This document shows, piece by piece, positions 26,957-43,481 of a stretch of 64,000 bases of DNA. The notes under the pieces were generated by a model. It searched no databases. It was not told the DNA's origin and saw only the letters and a program-made list of their open reading frames with translations. Position 1 is the stretch's first letter; each line of letters starts with the position of its first letter. Source of the DNA: Methylobacterium amylolyticum (lineage in GTDB: Bacteria > Pseudomonadota > Alphaproteobacteria > Rhizobiales > Beijerinckiaceae); contig NZ_JAUYZI010000015.1 of assembly GCF_030700245.1 (NCBI RefSeq), forward strand, positions 1-64,000, given 5' to 3'. Position numbers and translations under genes: made by a program.

Positions 26957-26985
26957 AGTATTTTCGAGGATTGTGCTGCCGTCAA
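26957..26985 (-). promoter_or_regulatory. Sigma-70-like promoter of sfnGB
   Basis: On the minus strand TTGACG (26985-26980) and AATACT (26962-26957) are separated by exactly 17 bases, close to the TTGACA/TATAAT consensus. The predicted transcript would have a leader of about 100 bases before sfnG. The surrounding DNA is clearly more AT-rich than the genes. Confidence 0.5.
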
Positions 26986-26987
26986 AG

Positions 26988-26999
26988 GAACAGGTGTTC
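26988..26999. promoter_or_regulatory. Palindrome just upstream of the sfnG -35 box
   Basis: GAACA and TGTTC form a perfect inverted repeat around a GG centre, immediately upstream of the -35 box. The position suits an activator site, for example of the LysR or SfnR type, but no regulator gene is nearby. Confidence 0.3.
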
Positions 27000-27187
27000 T
27001 TTTTATGATCGATCCGCGGAACGGTGCACCGTGGCGCCGGGGGATGTCGGCGAGTTTCTCCTCTCCTCGCCTGCGCACGGCCTGACCGCCCCGTTCCGCC
27101 GGGTCGGCGCGGGATCGTTCGAGGGTGAACTTCGGATCGCGGCGATGCCGGATGTCCCGCCCGGACGGGGCGGCGCCTCCGGACGCG

Positions 27188-27952
27188 TCAGCCGGAGGAC
27201 GGCTGATCCGCCGGCTCGTGCAGCCGCCGCCACGCGAACACGCCGAAGACTCCGACGAGGCAGGCGGCGATGCCGAACCACGTGAAGGCGTATTGCAGGT
27301 GGTTGTTCGGCAGGTCGACGCGGAGCTGGCCGCCGCGGGGCCACGTGGTCTGGCCGGGCACGGCGTCGGCCTCGATCAGATAGGGGGCGACCGCGCCGAG
27401 ACCGCGGGCGGCGGCGATGCCGGCGACGTCCCGGTTGAACCACTCGCCGCGCTTCGGGTCCGGCTCCGGCACGAACATCCCCCGCGGCTCGCTCGCCCGC
27501 AGGATGCCGGTCACGGTCGTCTCGCCGTCGATCAGCCCGTCGCGGCGCTGACCTTGATCCTTCAGCTCGGTCGGCACGAAGCCGCGGTTGACGAGGACGA
27601 TCCCGCCGTCGTCGCGCACGAGCGGGGTGATCACGTAGTAGCCCTGGAGCGCCCGGCCGGGCGTCTCGCCCGGGGCGAGGCCGTGCACCAGCGTCTCCTG
27701 ATCGTCGCGGAAATGACCGGTGACGCGCACGTGCCGGAACTCGTCGCGGGCCGGATCCCAGGACTCGGCGGACGGCGGCGCGACCGGCGCGGCCCTGGAC
27801 TGCGCGACGATCCGGCCGATCAGCGCCTCCTTCCAGGTCTTGCGCTCCACCTGCCACGCGCCGAGCGCGAGGAGGATCGCCAGCGCGACCAGGGCGGCGA
27901 GCCCCGGTGCCACGAGCCTCCGCCAGGCGCCGGGACGGATCGCGCCGCTCAC
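27188..27952 (-). CDS. SURF1 family cytochrome oxidase assembly protein
   Basis: This 254-residue protein has two membrane helices (about 12-30 and 218-240) around a periplasmic domain, the SURF1 topology. It contains GAWQVERKTWKEALI after helix 1, GGIVLVNRGFVPTELKDQ and LPNNHLQYAFTWFGIA before helix 2. SURF1 helps insert haem a into subunit I of aa3 oxidase. The GTG start overlaps the DUF983 stop by four bases (GTGA), indicating coupling. It is the last gene of the cta operon. Confidence 0.9.
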   Translation of the reverse strand: MSGAIRPGAWRRLVAPGLAALVALAILLALGAWQVERKTWKEALIGRIVAQSRAAPVAPPSAESWDPARDEFRHVRVTGHFRDDQETLVHGLAPGETPGRALQGYYVITPLVRDDGGIVLVNRGFVPTELKDQGQRRDGLIDGETTVTGILRASEPRGMFVPEPDPKRGEWFNRDVAGIAAARGLGAVAPYLIEADAVPGQTTWPRGGQLRVDLPNNHLQYAFTWFGIAACLVGVFGVFAWRRLHEPADQPSSG

Positions 27953-28308
27953 TTCTGGAAGCGCCCCTGCTCCGCCTTGTTGGCGTATTGCAGCGCGACC
28001 ATCATGCCCTTGAGCGGGCGCACCATCAGCAGGCTCAGCCCGACCGAGAGGGTTATCGCCACCAGCGCGTGAACCCAGATCGGCGGCTCGTAGGCGATCT
28101 CCAGCCACAGGGCGAGGCCGACCACGATGGTGCCGACGATCGACATGACGAAGAAGGCCGGGCCGTCCGCCGAGTCGAAGCTCGAATAGTCCAGGCCGCA
28201 CGCCGCGCAGGACGGCCGCAGGGCGAGGAAGCCCTGGAACAGGTGGCCCTCGCCGCAGCGCGGGCAGCGGCCGCGCAGGCCGGTGGGGATCGGCGGTGGG
28301 TTCTGCAT
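27949..28308 (-). CDS. DUF983 family membrane protein of the cox operon
   Basis: This 119-residue protein has an N-terminal zinc-ribbon (RCPRCGEGHLF and CAACGLDY) followed by two membrane helices. DUF983 proteins are regularly found between ctaE and SURF1 in alphaproteobacteria; their function is unknown, but assembly or metal delivery is likely. The ATG at 28308 has AGGAG about nine bases upstream. The longer open frame to 28422 runs into a dispersed repeat and is rejected. Confidence 0.8.
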   Translation of the reverse strand: MQNPPPIPTGLRGRCPRCGEGHLFQGFLALRPSCAACGLDYSSFDSADGPAFFVMSIVGTIVVGLALWLEIAYEPPIWVHALVAITLSVGLSLLMVRPLKGMMVALQYANKAEQGRFQK

Positions 28309-28341
28309 GCCTGGGGACTCCTGACGCGGCGCCGGGGCGCT

Positions 28342-28443
28342 GGAGCCGTTCCCGATCGCGACGCGATCGGGAACGGCCCTCGGCCTTTGCTTCGACGCGC
28401 TCTCTTGCGCCCGAGCCGGCATCCACCTCGGTGGAGAGCGCTA
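28342..28443 (-). repeat. RIME-like two-hairpin dispersed repeat, copy A
   Basis: On the minus strand this begins AGCGCTCTCC and contains AGCGCGTCGAA, then the palindrome GTTCCCGATCGC / GCGATCGGGAAC. A clearly related copy in plus orientation lies at 57936-58047. The two-hairpin plan resembles the Rhizobiales RIME-type intergenic repeats. It sits between ctaE and DUF983 in the cta operon, where it could affect mRNA processing. Confidence 0.65.
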
Positions 28444-28527
28444 CCGCCCGGATATGGCATCGCGGCCGGCCCCGCGCACGAAAAAGGGCGGCCGGAGCCG
28501 CCCCATCTCGTGATGCCCGGCCTGCGC

Positions 28528-29385
28528 TCAGTGCGCGGCGTGGCCGATGCCCGAACCCCAGACGTAGATCGCGGCGAACAGGAACAGCCACACCACGTCG
28601 ACGAAGTGCCAGTACCAGGCGGCGAACTCGAAGCCGAGATGCTGCTGCTGCGTGAACTGGCCCGCATAGGCGCGGAACAGGCAGACGGCCAGGAAGATCG
28701 TGCCGATGATGACGTGCGCGCCGTGGAAGCCGGTCGCCATGAAGAAGGTCGCGGAGTAGATGCTGCCCGAGAAGCCGAAATGCGCGTGGCCGTACTCGTA
28801 GACCTGGCAGGCGGTGAACAGCACGCCGAGGATGATCGTCAGCCACAGGCCGTACTTCAGGCCCTTGCGGTCGCCCTCCAGCAGCGCGTGGTGCGCCCAG
28901 GTGATGGTGGTCCCGGAGGTCAGCAGGATCAGGGTGTTGAGCAGCGGCAAGTGCCAGGGGTCGAACGCCTCGATGCCCTTGGGCGGCCAGACGCCGCCGG
29001 TGAACTCGACCCGGGAGATCTGGATCGGATCGGCGGTGTAGAGCGCCGCCTCGAAATAGGCCCAGAACCACGCGACGAAGAACATCACCTCGGAGGCGAT
29101 GAACATCATCATGCCGTAGCGGTGGTGGAGCTGGACCACGCGGGTGTGGTCGCCGCTGTTGGCCTCGTGCGCGACGTCCTTCCACCAGGAATACATGGTG
29201 TAGAGCACGCCGATGGTGCCGGCACCGAAGATGTAGGGGCCGGGCGACAGGGTGCCGATCTGGAGGCTCTTCATCCAGAACACGGCCCCGAAGGCCATCA
29301 GGAAGCCGGAGAAGGCGCCGATGAGCGGCCACGGACTCGGGTTGAGGATGTGAAAGTCGTGATTCTTGGCGTGCGCCTCGGCCAT
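28528..29385 (-). CDS. ctaE: Cytochrome c oxidase subunit III
   Basis: This 285-residue protein has seven membrane helices and the CoxC pattern: [18 protein letters not shown] at the N-terminus, then [21 protein letters not shown] with the conserved acidic residue, and [13 protein letters not shown] with [19 protein letters not shown] near the end. Subunit III stabilises subunit I and proton uptake in the aa3 oxidase. The ATG at 29385 gives the usual N-terminus ([11 protein letters not shown]). It follows ctaG in the operon. Confidence 0.95.
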   Translation of the reverse strand: MAEAHAKNHDFHILNPSPWPLIGAFSGFLMAFGAVFWMKSLQIGTLSPGPYIFGAGTIGVLYTMYSWWKDVAHEANSGDHTRVVQLHHRYGMMMFIASEVMFFVAWFWAYFEAALYTADPIQISRVEFTGGVWPPKGIEAFDPWHLPLLNTLILLTSGTTITWAHHALLEGDRKGLKYGLWLTIILGVLFTACQVYEYGHAHFGFSGSIYSATFFMATGFHGAHVIIGTIFLAVCLFRAYAGQFTQQQHLGFEFAAWYWHFVDVVWLFLFAAIYVWGSGIGHAAH

Positions 29386-29495
29386 CGTCCCGTCGCTCCT
29401 CACCCTTGGGCAGACGCCGCTTCCCGGCCCGTCGCCCAACCCAAGACCATCCGCACCTTTAGTCGGCGCGAACCGTTATTGTCACGCTCCCGCGA

Positions 29496-30107
29496 TCAGA
29501 AATCGCGCTTGCTCCCCGCCGCCCCGGTCGTCGCGACCGAAGCCGTCACCGGCTGGCCGTTCTTCGAGGCGAAGTAGGTGTAGGACAGCGTCATCTCGGA
29601 GAGATGCGCGGTGTTCGAGTCCGACCGCAGCGCCGGATCGACGTAGAACACCACCGGCACGTCCAGCGTCTCGCCGGGCTGGAGCGTCTGCTCGTTGAAG
29701 CAGAAGCACGCGATCTTCACGAAGTAGCCGCCCATCAGCCCGGGCTGGACGTTAAAGGTGGCCACGCCGGTGGTCGGCTTCGTGCCGGTGTTGGTCACCC
29801 GGAAGAACACCGTCTTGGTCTCGCCGAGATCCGCCTCGATGCTCGGCATCTCGGCGGAGAATTTCCAGGGCAGGCCCGGCGCGACGTTGGTGTCGAAATG
29901 GACCAGCATGCCCGCGCCGGTCCGGTCGGCCGAGGCCGCGAGCGCCGGCCCCTGGCGCGGCGTCCCGTCGTAGCCGGTGGCCTTGCAGAAGGCGTCGTAG
30001 AGCGGCACCGACGCGAAGGCGAGGCCGATCATCCCGACGGCGAGGCCGGCGCAGGCGACCGCCGTGCGCGCCGCGGCGCGGTCGGGGCGGGGGGCGGGTG
30101 CGGTCAT
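29496..30107 (-). CDS. ctaG: Cytochrome c oxidase copper chaperone CtaG/Cox11
   Basis: This 203-residue protein has one N-terminal membrane helix (about 15-36) and a periplasmic immunoglobulin-like domain. The copper site ACFCFNEQTL and VPVVFYVDPAL are diagnostic of Cox11. It delivers Cu to the CuB site of subunit I. The gene follows the tiny coxF by nine bases and precedes ctaE. Confidence 0.95.
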   Translation of the reverse strand: MTAPAPRPDRAAARTAVACAGLAVGMIGLAFASVPLYDAFCKATGYDGTPRQGPALAASADRTGAGMLVHFDTNVAPGLPWKFSAEMPSIEADLGETKTVFFRVTNTGTKPTTGVATFNVQPGLMGGYFVKIACFCFNEQTLQPGETLDVPVVFYVDPALRSDSNTAHLSEMTLSYTYFASKNGQPVTASVATTGAAGSKRDF

Positions 30108-30116
30108 CGCGTCACC

Positions 30117-30281
30117 TCAGAGCGGCCGGTTGAGGACCTGCGGCCCGAGCTTGGCGATCGTCAGCACGAAGAACAGCAGCACCATCGCGCCCAGCGCCAG
30201 GGCGATCGCCACGGAGCGCTTGCGGCGGCGGGCCTCCTCCTCGGGGGTGAGCGGGCGGTACTCGACCTTCGGATCCAGCAT
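30117..30281 (-). CDS. coxF: CoxF-type small membrane protein of the oxidase operon
   Basis: This 54-residue protein begins MLDPKVEYRPLTPEEEARRRK and has a single membrane helix (about 23-45) ending in KLGPQVLNRPL. Short one-helix proteins of this kind occur between ctaB and ctaG in alphaproteobacterial oxidase operons and are called CoxF. The ctaB stop precedes its ATG by six bases and ctaG follows by nine, so co-expression is clear. Its function is not established; a role in oxidase assembly is likely. Confidence 0.72.
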   Translation of the reverse strand: MLDPKVEYRPLTPEEEARRRKRSVAIALALGAMVLLFFVLTIAKLGPQVLNRPL

Positions 30282-30287
30282 GGCGCG

Positions 30288-31232
30288 TCAGGCCAGCACC
30301 GGGCGGAACAGGCCGAGGCTCTGCTCGGCGAGCAGCGCCGAGAACAGCGCGAACAGGTAGAGGATCGAGTAGCCGAACATGCCGAGCGCGGCGCGCTTCT
30401 CGGCCTCGCCCTCGCGATTGTTGAGCACGCGGACGCTGAAGGCGATCATGCCGAGGCCGCCGAGGAGCGCGATCACCGCGTAGACGATGCCGCCGAAGCC
30501 GAGGGCCACCGGCACGAGACCCAGCGGCGCGAGCGCGATCGAGTACCAGAGGATCTGGCGGCGGGTGGAGGCGGGGCCGGCGACGTTCGGCATCATCGGG
30601 ATGCCGGCGCGGGCGTACTCGCCGGCCTTGATCAGCGCGAGCGCCCAGAAATGCGGCGGGGTCCAGATGAAGATGATCGCGAACAGGACGAGCGACTCGA
30701 TGCCGACCGAGCCCGTGACCACCGCCTGGCCGATCACCGGGGGGAGGGCGCCGGCGGCGCCGCCGATGACGATGTTCTGCGCGGTCGCCCGCTTCAGCCA
30801 CATCGAGTAGATCACCGCGTAGAACACGATCGTGAAGGCGAGAAGCCCGGCGGCCAGCCAGTTGGCGGCGAGCCCCAGCACCAGCACCGAGGCGCAGGAC
30901 AGGAACAGGCCGAAGCCCAGCGCCTCGCCGGGGGTGATGCGCCCGGCCGGGATCGGCCGGGTGGCGGTGCGGCTCATCACGGCGTCGACGTCGGCGTCCC
31001 ACCACATGTTGAGGCAGCCCGACGCCCCGGCGCCGACCGCGATGGCGAACAGCGAGATCGCGCCGATCGCCGGCTGCACGTGCCCGTGTGAGACCGCCAT
31101 CCCCACCAGCGCGGTGAAGATGACGAGCACCATCACCCGCGGCTTGAGCAGGGCGAAGTAGTCGGGCACGTCGCCGCCGACCGCGGCGGGGCCGAGGGTG
31201 CCGGGGCTGATAGTGTTCGTGGCGCTCGTCAT
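30288..31232 (-). CDS. ctaB: Protohaem IX farnesyltransferase
   Basis: This 314-residue polytopic UbiA-family protein makes haem O from protohaem. It has about eight to nine helices and the prenyl diphosphate motif [15 protein letters not shown], followed by [10 protein letters not shown], and a second motif around [17 protein letters not shown]. It lies between ctaD and coxF. The ATG at 31232 matches the family N-terminus (short soluble tail then [11 protein letters not shown]). Confidence 0.95.
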   Translation of the reverse strand: MTSATNTISPGTLGPAAVGGDVPDYFALLKPRVMVLVIFTALVGMAVSHGHVQPAIGAISLFAIAVGAGASGCLNMWWDADVDAVMSRTATRPIPAGRITPGEALGFGLFLSCASVLVLGLAANWLAAGLLAFTIVFYAVIYSMWLKRATAQNIVIGGAAGALPPVIGQAVVTGSVGIESLVLFAIIFIWTPPHFWALALIKAGEYARAGIPMMPNVAGPASTRRQILWYSIALAPLGLVPVALGFGGIVYAVIALLGGLGMIAFSVRVLNNREGEAEKRAALGMFGYSILYLFALFSALLAEQSLGLFRPVLA

Positions 31233-31361
31233 CGCGTCCGCTGCTGCTCGTGGCAGGAGCCCGGCCGAACGCGTGGCGGCCGGGTCGTCGAGGGCTTTCC
31301 CGGCCTGGGCCGGTTGATGGTCGCCCTTGCCGGGAGGCCGCCGCGCGGCCCCCTGGGAAGG

Positions 31362-31388
31362 GCGAGGGCCGCGAGTCGCGGCCCTCGC
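31362..31388 (-). terminator. Perfect 27-base palindrome after ctaD
   Basis: The arms GCGAGGGCCGCGA (31362-31374) and TCGCGGCCCTCGC (31376-31388) are perfectly complementary with a one-base centre. It starts five bases after the ctaD stop and lies before ctaB. No T-tract follows. It could act as a partial terminator or as a stem protecting the ctaCD message, which would give more structural subunits than assembly factors. Confidence 0.5.
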
Positions 31389-31393
31389 GGCGA

Positions 31394-33914
<2,521 letters not shown>

Positions 33915-34199
33915 TGCCCTCACTGCCGCTCCCCGTACATCGCCGATGCAGGTCGATCGTCCCGTCTTGACTGCGCGCGGGCGTTCACCGACCTGACGGA
34001 TACCCCCGACTGTCATGCGGACGGGCTTCCGATCGCGGCTTCAGACCACAAGGACGATCGTGGTGCAACCATACAAGCGTCGCAGGGCGTACCTTCCCGC
34101 TCGCGTCCGGGCGGTAATGTCGCACCTCGTCACAGACATCCAGAGTTGGTGTCTGCCCACGTCGGCAACCCCGGATATCATCCCCGGGAGCGGCGACGC

Positions 34200-35042
34200 G
34201 TGGTGACGGGGGCTGCCGACGGCGTCCCGCCGCGTTCGGTCCAGGCGCCGATGCAGGTGGTGGCCTACGCCGAGCCGACCCCACGACCCGGAACCCGGGC
34301 GCTGGCCGTCGAGGCGCCGGTCAACCTCGTCTACGGCAGCGTGCCGCACGCGGTGATGATGGCCACGCCGGGCGACCTCGAGGACTTCGCCTACGGCTTC
34401 AGCCTGACCGAGGGCATCGTCGAGACCGCCGACGAGATCCGCGCCGTCCGGGTCGAGGCGGCCCCGGAGGGCCTCCGGCTCCTGGTGGACCTTGCGCCCG
34501 GCCGCCTGCGCGAGCACCTCGCCCGCAAGCGCGCCATCAGCGGCCGTACCGGCTGCGGCATCTGCGGCATCGAGGACCTGGCCGATTTGCCGCGCGCGGC
34601 GCTGCGGGAGGCCCCGGCCACGCGCGTTCCGGTGGGGGCGATCGCCCGGGCCCTGGCGGACCTCGACGCAGCGCAGGCTCTCGGCGCCGAGACCCGGGCC
34701 GTCCATGCCGCCGCCTGGGCGCGCCGCGACGGCACGCTGGCCGCGGTGCGCGAGGATGTCGGCCGCCACAACGCCCTCGACAAGCTGATCGGCGCGCTGA
34801 TGCGCGCCGGCGCGGATCCCGCCGACGGCTTCCTGATCATCACCAGCCGGTGCTCGTTCGAGATGGTCGAGAAGGCCGCGCGCCTCGGGGCGGCGATGGT
34901 GGTGGCGATCTCCGCACCGACCTCACTCGCGCTGGAGCGGGCGCGCGCGCACGGGCTCACCCTCTGCGCCATCGCGCGCGCGGACACGCTGACGGTGTTC
35001 TGCGGGGGGGAGCGCCTGGATCCGGCGCCGTCGGCCGGATGA
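34200..35042 (+). CDS. fdhD: Formate dehydrogenase accessory sulfurtransferase FdhD
   Basis: This 280-residue protein contains VNLVYGSVPHAVMMATPGDLED, FAYGFSLTEGI, RTGCGICGIEDL with the catalytic CxxC pair, DVGRHNALDKLIG and IITSRCSFEMVEKAARLG. FdhD passes sulfur from a cysteine desulfurase to the molybdenum cofactor so that formate dehydrogenase becomes active. The start is uncertain: GTG 34200 has GGGAG about ten bases upstream, and ATG 34251 would still keep the domain. It stands alone, divergent from ctaC. A local client could be the FdhF/YdeP protein at 10436-12754. Confidence 0.92.
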   Translation: MVTGAADGVPPRSVQAPMQVVAYAEPTPRPGTRALAVEAPVNLVYGSVPHAVMMATPGDLEDFAYGFSLTEGIVETADEIRAVRVEAAPEGLRLLVDLAPGRLREHLARKRAISGRTGCGICGIEDLADLPRAALREAPATRVPVGAIARALADLDAAQALGAETRAVHAAAWARRDGTLAAVREDVGRHNALDKLIGALMRAGADPADGFLIITSRCSFEMVEKAARLGAAMVVAISAPTSLALERARAHGLTLCAIARADTLTVFCGGERLDPAPSAG

Positions 35043-35170
35043 CGGGAAGCGGGCCCGACCTTATTTATACCGCGACGCGGCCGCACCGGATGCCGATCGG
35101 AGCCCGATGATCCGCGCCCGCGTCGACGGCTGAAACGGCCCCGGGACGGCGCGCCCGAGCGCGCCGGCCG

Positions 35171-36004
35171 CTACTGCGCCGGTCCGGCGTCCTTGTCGGA
35201 AGTGCCCGGAACGACCGTGGCGCCGCCGATCACCCGGACGGGGCGCCGGCCCTCGGCGGGCGGATCCGTCCACGTCTTGGCGGGCGCCGCGGCGGGGGCG
35301 GCCTGGGCGACCGGCTTCGAATCCGAGAGCTTCCCCTCGGCCTTCGCGTCGCCGGGCGCAGCGGCGGCCGGGGCCTCGGGCTTCGGCGCGGGCCGGGCAG
35401 CCTCCAGCTTCGGCGCCGGGGCCTCAGGGGCGGTGCGCAGGGCCGGCTTGGCCTCGGGTGGCCGGACGGGACCGGTCCGGGCGACCTTGCGGGCCGGCTC
35501 CGGGCGCGCGCCCGCGTCCGGGTTGACGCCGTAGGGGTTGGCCTCCGGGGGCCGGACGGCCTCGGCGCCGGGCCGGCGCAGCGGCCGCTGGGGCGCAGCG
35601 GCCTCGGGCTCGGCCGCCCGGCGCGGCGTGAAATCCTCCTCCGTCCAGCCGTAACCCGGCGCGGAGCGGCCCGGGGGCCGTTCCAGCCGCGCGTAGGTCT
35701 CGGGGCGTCCGAGCGGCTGGCGGGCGACGATCGCGCCGGCCGCCGGATCGACGAACAGGCGGACCGGCAGGCCGTTCGGGGCGACCGCCTCGACCACGTA
35801 GGTGCGGCCGTCGAAGCGCGGCCGGGACAGGCCGGTGAAGCCGCGCTCGGCGAGGCGCCACGCCACGACCCGGGGCGGGAGGATGTCGTCCTCGAAGGCG
35901 AACTGCGCGTGGGCGGCGCCGGAGGCCAGGATCAGTCCGCCGGAGAGGATGGCGGCGCCGAGGGCGCGCACCGTCCGCGTCCGCAGGGATCTGCTCTCGT
36001 TCAT
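35171..36004 (-). CDS. Periplasmic PepSY-like protein with Pro/Ala-rich tail
   Basis: This 277-residue protein has a signal peptide (about 1-34, ending AAHA). A small domain follows (about 40-95): ILPPRVVAWRLAERGFTGL, then FDGRTYVVEAVAPNG and LFVDPAAGAIVARQP, which resembles a PepSY fold. The rest (about 125-277) is low-complexity, rich in Ala, Pro and Lys, and probably unstructured. Such proteins are common in Rhizobiales with no known function. It is convergent with fdhD. Confidence 0.65.
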   Translation of the reverse strand: MNESRSLRTRTVRALGAAILSGGLILASGAAHAQFAFEDDILPPRVVAWRLAERGFTGLSRPRFDGRTYVVEAVAPNGLPVRLFVDPAAGAIVARQPLGRPETYARLERPPGRSAPGYGWTEEDFTPRRAAEPEAAAPQRPLRRPGAEAVRPPEANPYGVNPDAGARPEPARKVARTGPVRPPEAKPALRTAPEAPAPKLEAARPAPKPEAPAAAAPGDAKAEGKLSDSKPVAQAAPAAAPAKTWTDPPAEGRRPVRVIGGATVVPGTSDKDAGPAQ

Positions 36005-36521
36005 GCTGATGCGTTCCCGTCTGGGAGACCCGGTCGGGTGCCGGTCCGGCATGGTCCCGGCCGGTCGTGCCGGTCCTCGAACCATGCCGGTGAGGTCGTT
36101 GCCCCGCATGCCGCTTGTGCTCGGCGGCCACGGGTAGAGCGTCCGATTCGGGCGAGATTGCGGAGTTCCGGTCGCGACACCGCATCGTCCCGCGCAACCG
36201 CCCCGGCGCGCCCGCGCCCTGTCGGCACGCGCAACCTCCTGCGCCTCTTGCTGAAACGATTCCGATCTGCCAACGTCCGCCATTAGGACAGCACAACTGT
36301 CCCAATCTGCCGCGCCCGCGCGCCTCGCGCACGGGCGAACAACTCGGCAGGGAAGTTTGAGTCGGGACGCGCGCAGTCCGTCGGGCTGCGCCTCGGAGCC
36401 GGTGGACGGCGGCCCGGAATCTGCGGCATCTGATCATCTCCCCGGGCACCCTCGGCGTCCGGGCATGAAACGTGCTCGCAGGCCTGAGGCGGCGGACGGG
36501 GCGAGGAAGGACGAAGGAAGC
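36005..36521. other. Long intergenic region upstream of gltB
   Basis: This 517-bp stretch lies between two divergent genes and must hold the promoter of gltB-vapBC-gltD and that of the periplasmic protein. The only distinct signal is the palindrome at 36282-36306. No RNA gene was recognised. Confidence 0.4.
36282..36306. promoter_or_regulatory. Palindrome in the gltB upstream region (possible operator)
   Basis: ATTAGGACAG (36282-36291) and CTGTCCCAAT (36297-36306) are complementary at nine of ten positions with a 5-base spacer. It is AT-richer than its surroundings and lies about 215 bases before gltB. It may bind a regulator of either divergent gene. Confidence 0.35.
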
Positions 36522-41216
<4,695 letters not shown>

Positions 41217-41223
41217 GTGGGCG

Positions 41224-41460
41224 ATGGCGGAGCGGCAGGCACGCGTGCGCTTGATCCGAACGGAAGGCGGACAGAGGCTCGATATCCCGCCCGGCTTCAT
41301 GCTGGGCGGGGACGAGGCTCTGTTGCGCGCCGAGGACGGGCGCCTCGTCGTCGAGCCGATCCGGAGCGCCTCGCTCCTCTCCGTCCTCGAAGGACTGGAA
41401 ACGCTCGACGAGGATTGGCCCACCATCGACGACCCGCGGCCGGACGATGTCCGACTGTGA
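41224..41460 (+). CDS. vapB: VapB-type antitoxin
   Basis: This 78-residue protein has an N-terminal AbrB/SpoVT-like beta domain (VRLIRTEGGQRLDIPPGFML, then LLRAEDGRLVVEPI) and an acidic C-terminal tail (LETLDEDWPTIDDPRPDD) suited to bind and mask the toxin. Pairing with a PIN-domain gene that starts on the very next base fixes the assignment. It begins seven bases after the gltB stop, so it is probably read from the glt promoter. Such antitoxins also bind their own promoter, but no promoter is visible in the 7-base gap. Confidence 0.85.
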   Translation: MAERQARVRLIRTEGGQRLDIPPGFMLGGDEALLRAEDGRLVVEPIRSASLLSVLEGLETLDEDWPTIDDPRPDDVRL

Positions 41461-41862
41461 ATGCGCTACCTGCTCGACACCAATATCCTCTCGGCGCTGG
41501 TGCGCTCGCCGAAGGGTAGAATATCCGAGCGTATCGGCCACGTCGGAGAGGTGAACGTCTACACCAGCGTCGTCGCGGCGGCGGAACTCCGCTTCGGGGC
41601 GGCACGCAAGGGCTCGGAACGGTTGTCGCGGCAGGTGGAAGCGGTTCTGGCGGCGATCCCGGTCGCGGCTTGGCAGCCGCCCTTCGATCGGGTCTACGCC
41701 GATCTGCGGCTGGGGCTCGAGCTGGCCGGGACACCGATCGGCGCGAACGACCTGCTGATCGGGAGCCATGCGCTCGCGGACGGAAGCATCCTGGTCACGG
41801 ACAACACGAGGGAGTTCGAGCGGATCACCGGGCTGACGATCGAGAACTGGCTTCGAGCCTGA
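41461..41862 (+). CDS. vapC: VapC-type PIN-domain toxin (ribonuclease)
   Basis: This 133-residue PIN protein begins MRYLLDTNILSALVRSP. The acidic metal-binding set is Asp6, Glu42 (AAELRFGA), Asp97 (IGANDLLIG) and Asp114 (LVTDNTREF), so the nuclease looks active. VapC toxins cleave tRNA or rRNA and stop translation. Its ATG directly follows the antitoxin stop. gltD starts 67 bases later on the same strand, so the toxin is part of the glutamate synthase transcript unless it has its own promoter. Confidence 0.9.
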   Translation: MRYLLDTNILSALVRSPKGRISERIGHVGEVNVYTSVVAAAELRFGAARKGSERLSRQVEAVLAAIPVAAWQPPFDRVYADLRLGLELAGTPIGANDLLIGSHALADGSILVTDNTREFERITGLTIENWLRA

Positions 41863-41929
41863 CACGCGTCACGCGGCGATGCGACACGCACTTCTGGACA
41901 GAGATATAGCGGCGCGATTGGACTGACCG

Positions 41930-43360
<1,431 letters not shown>

Positions 43361-43481
43361 GTCTCCGTCGACTCTCTCGCGGGTCCGGACCAAGTTTCCG
43401 GGCCCATAATGCGCGCATCCCCGCGCGCCGTGGTCCGTCCCGAGGCGTCCTGAGGCTCGGCCGCGAAATCCGGGAAAAAAA

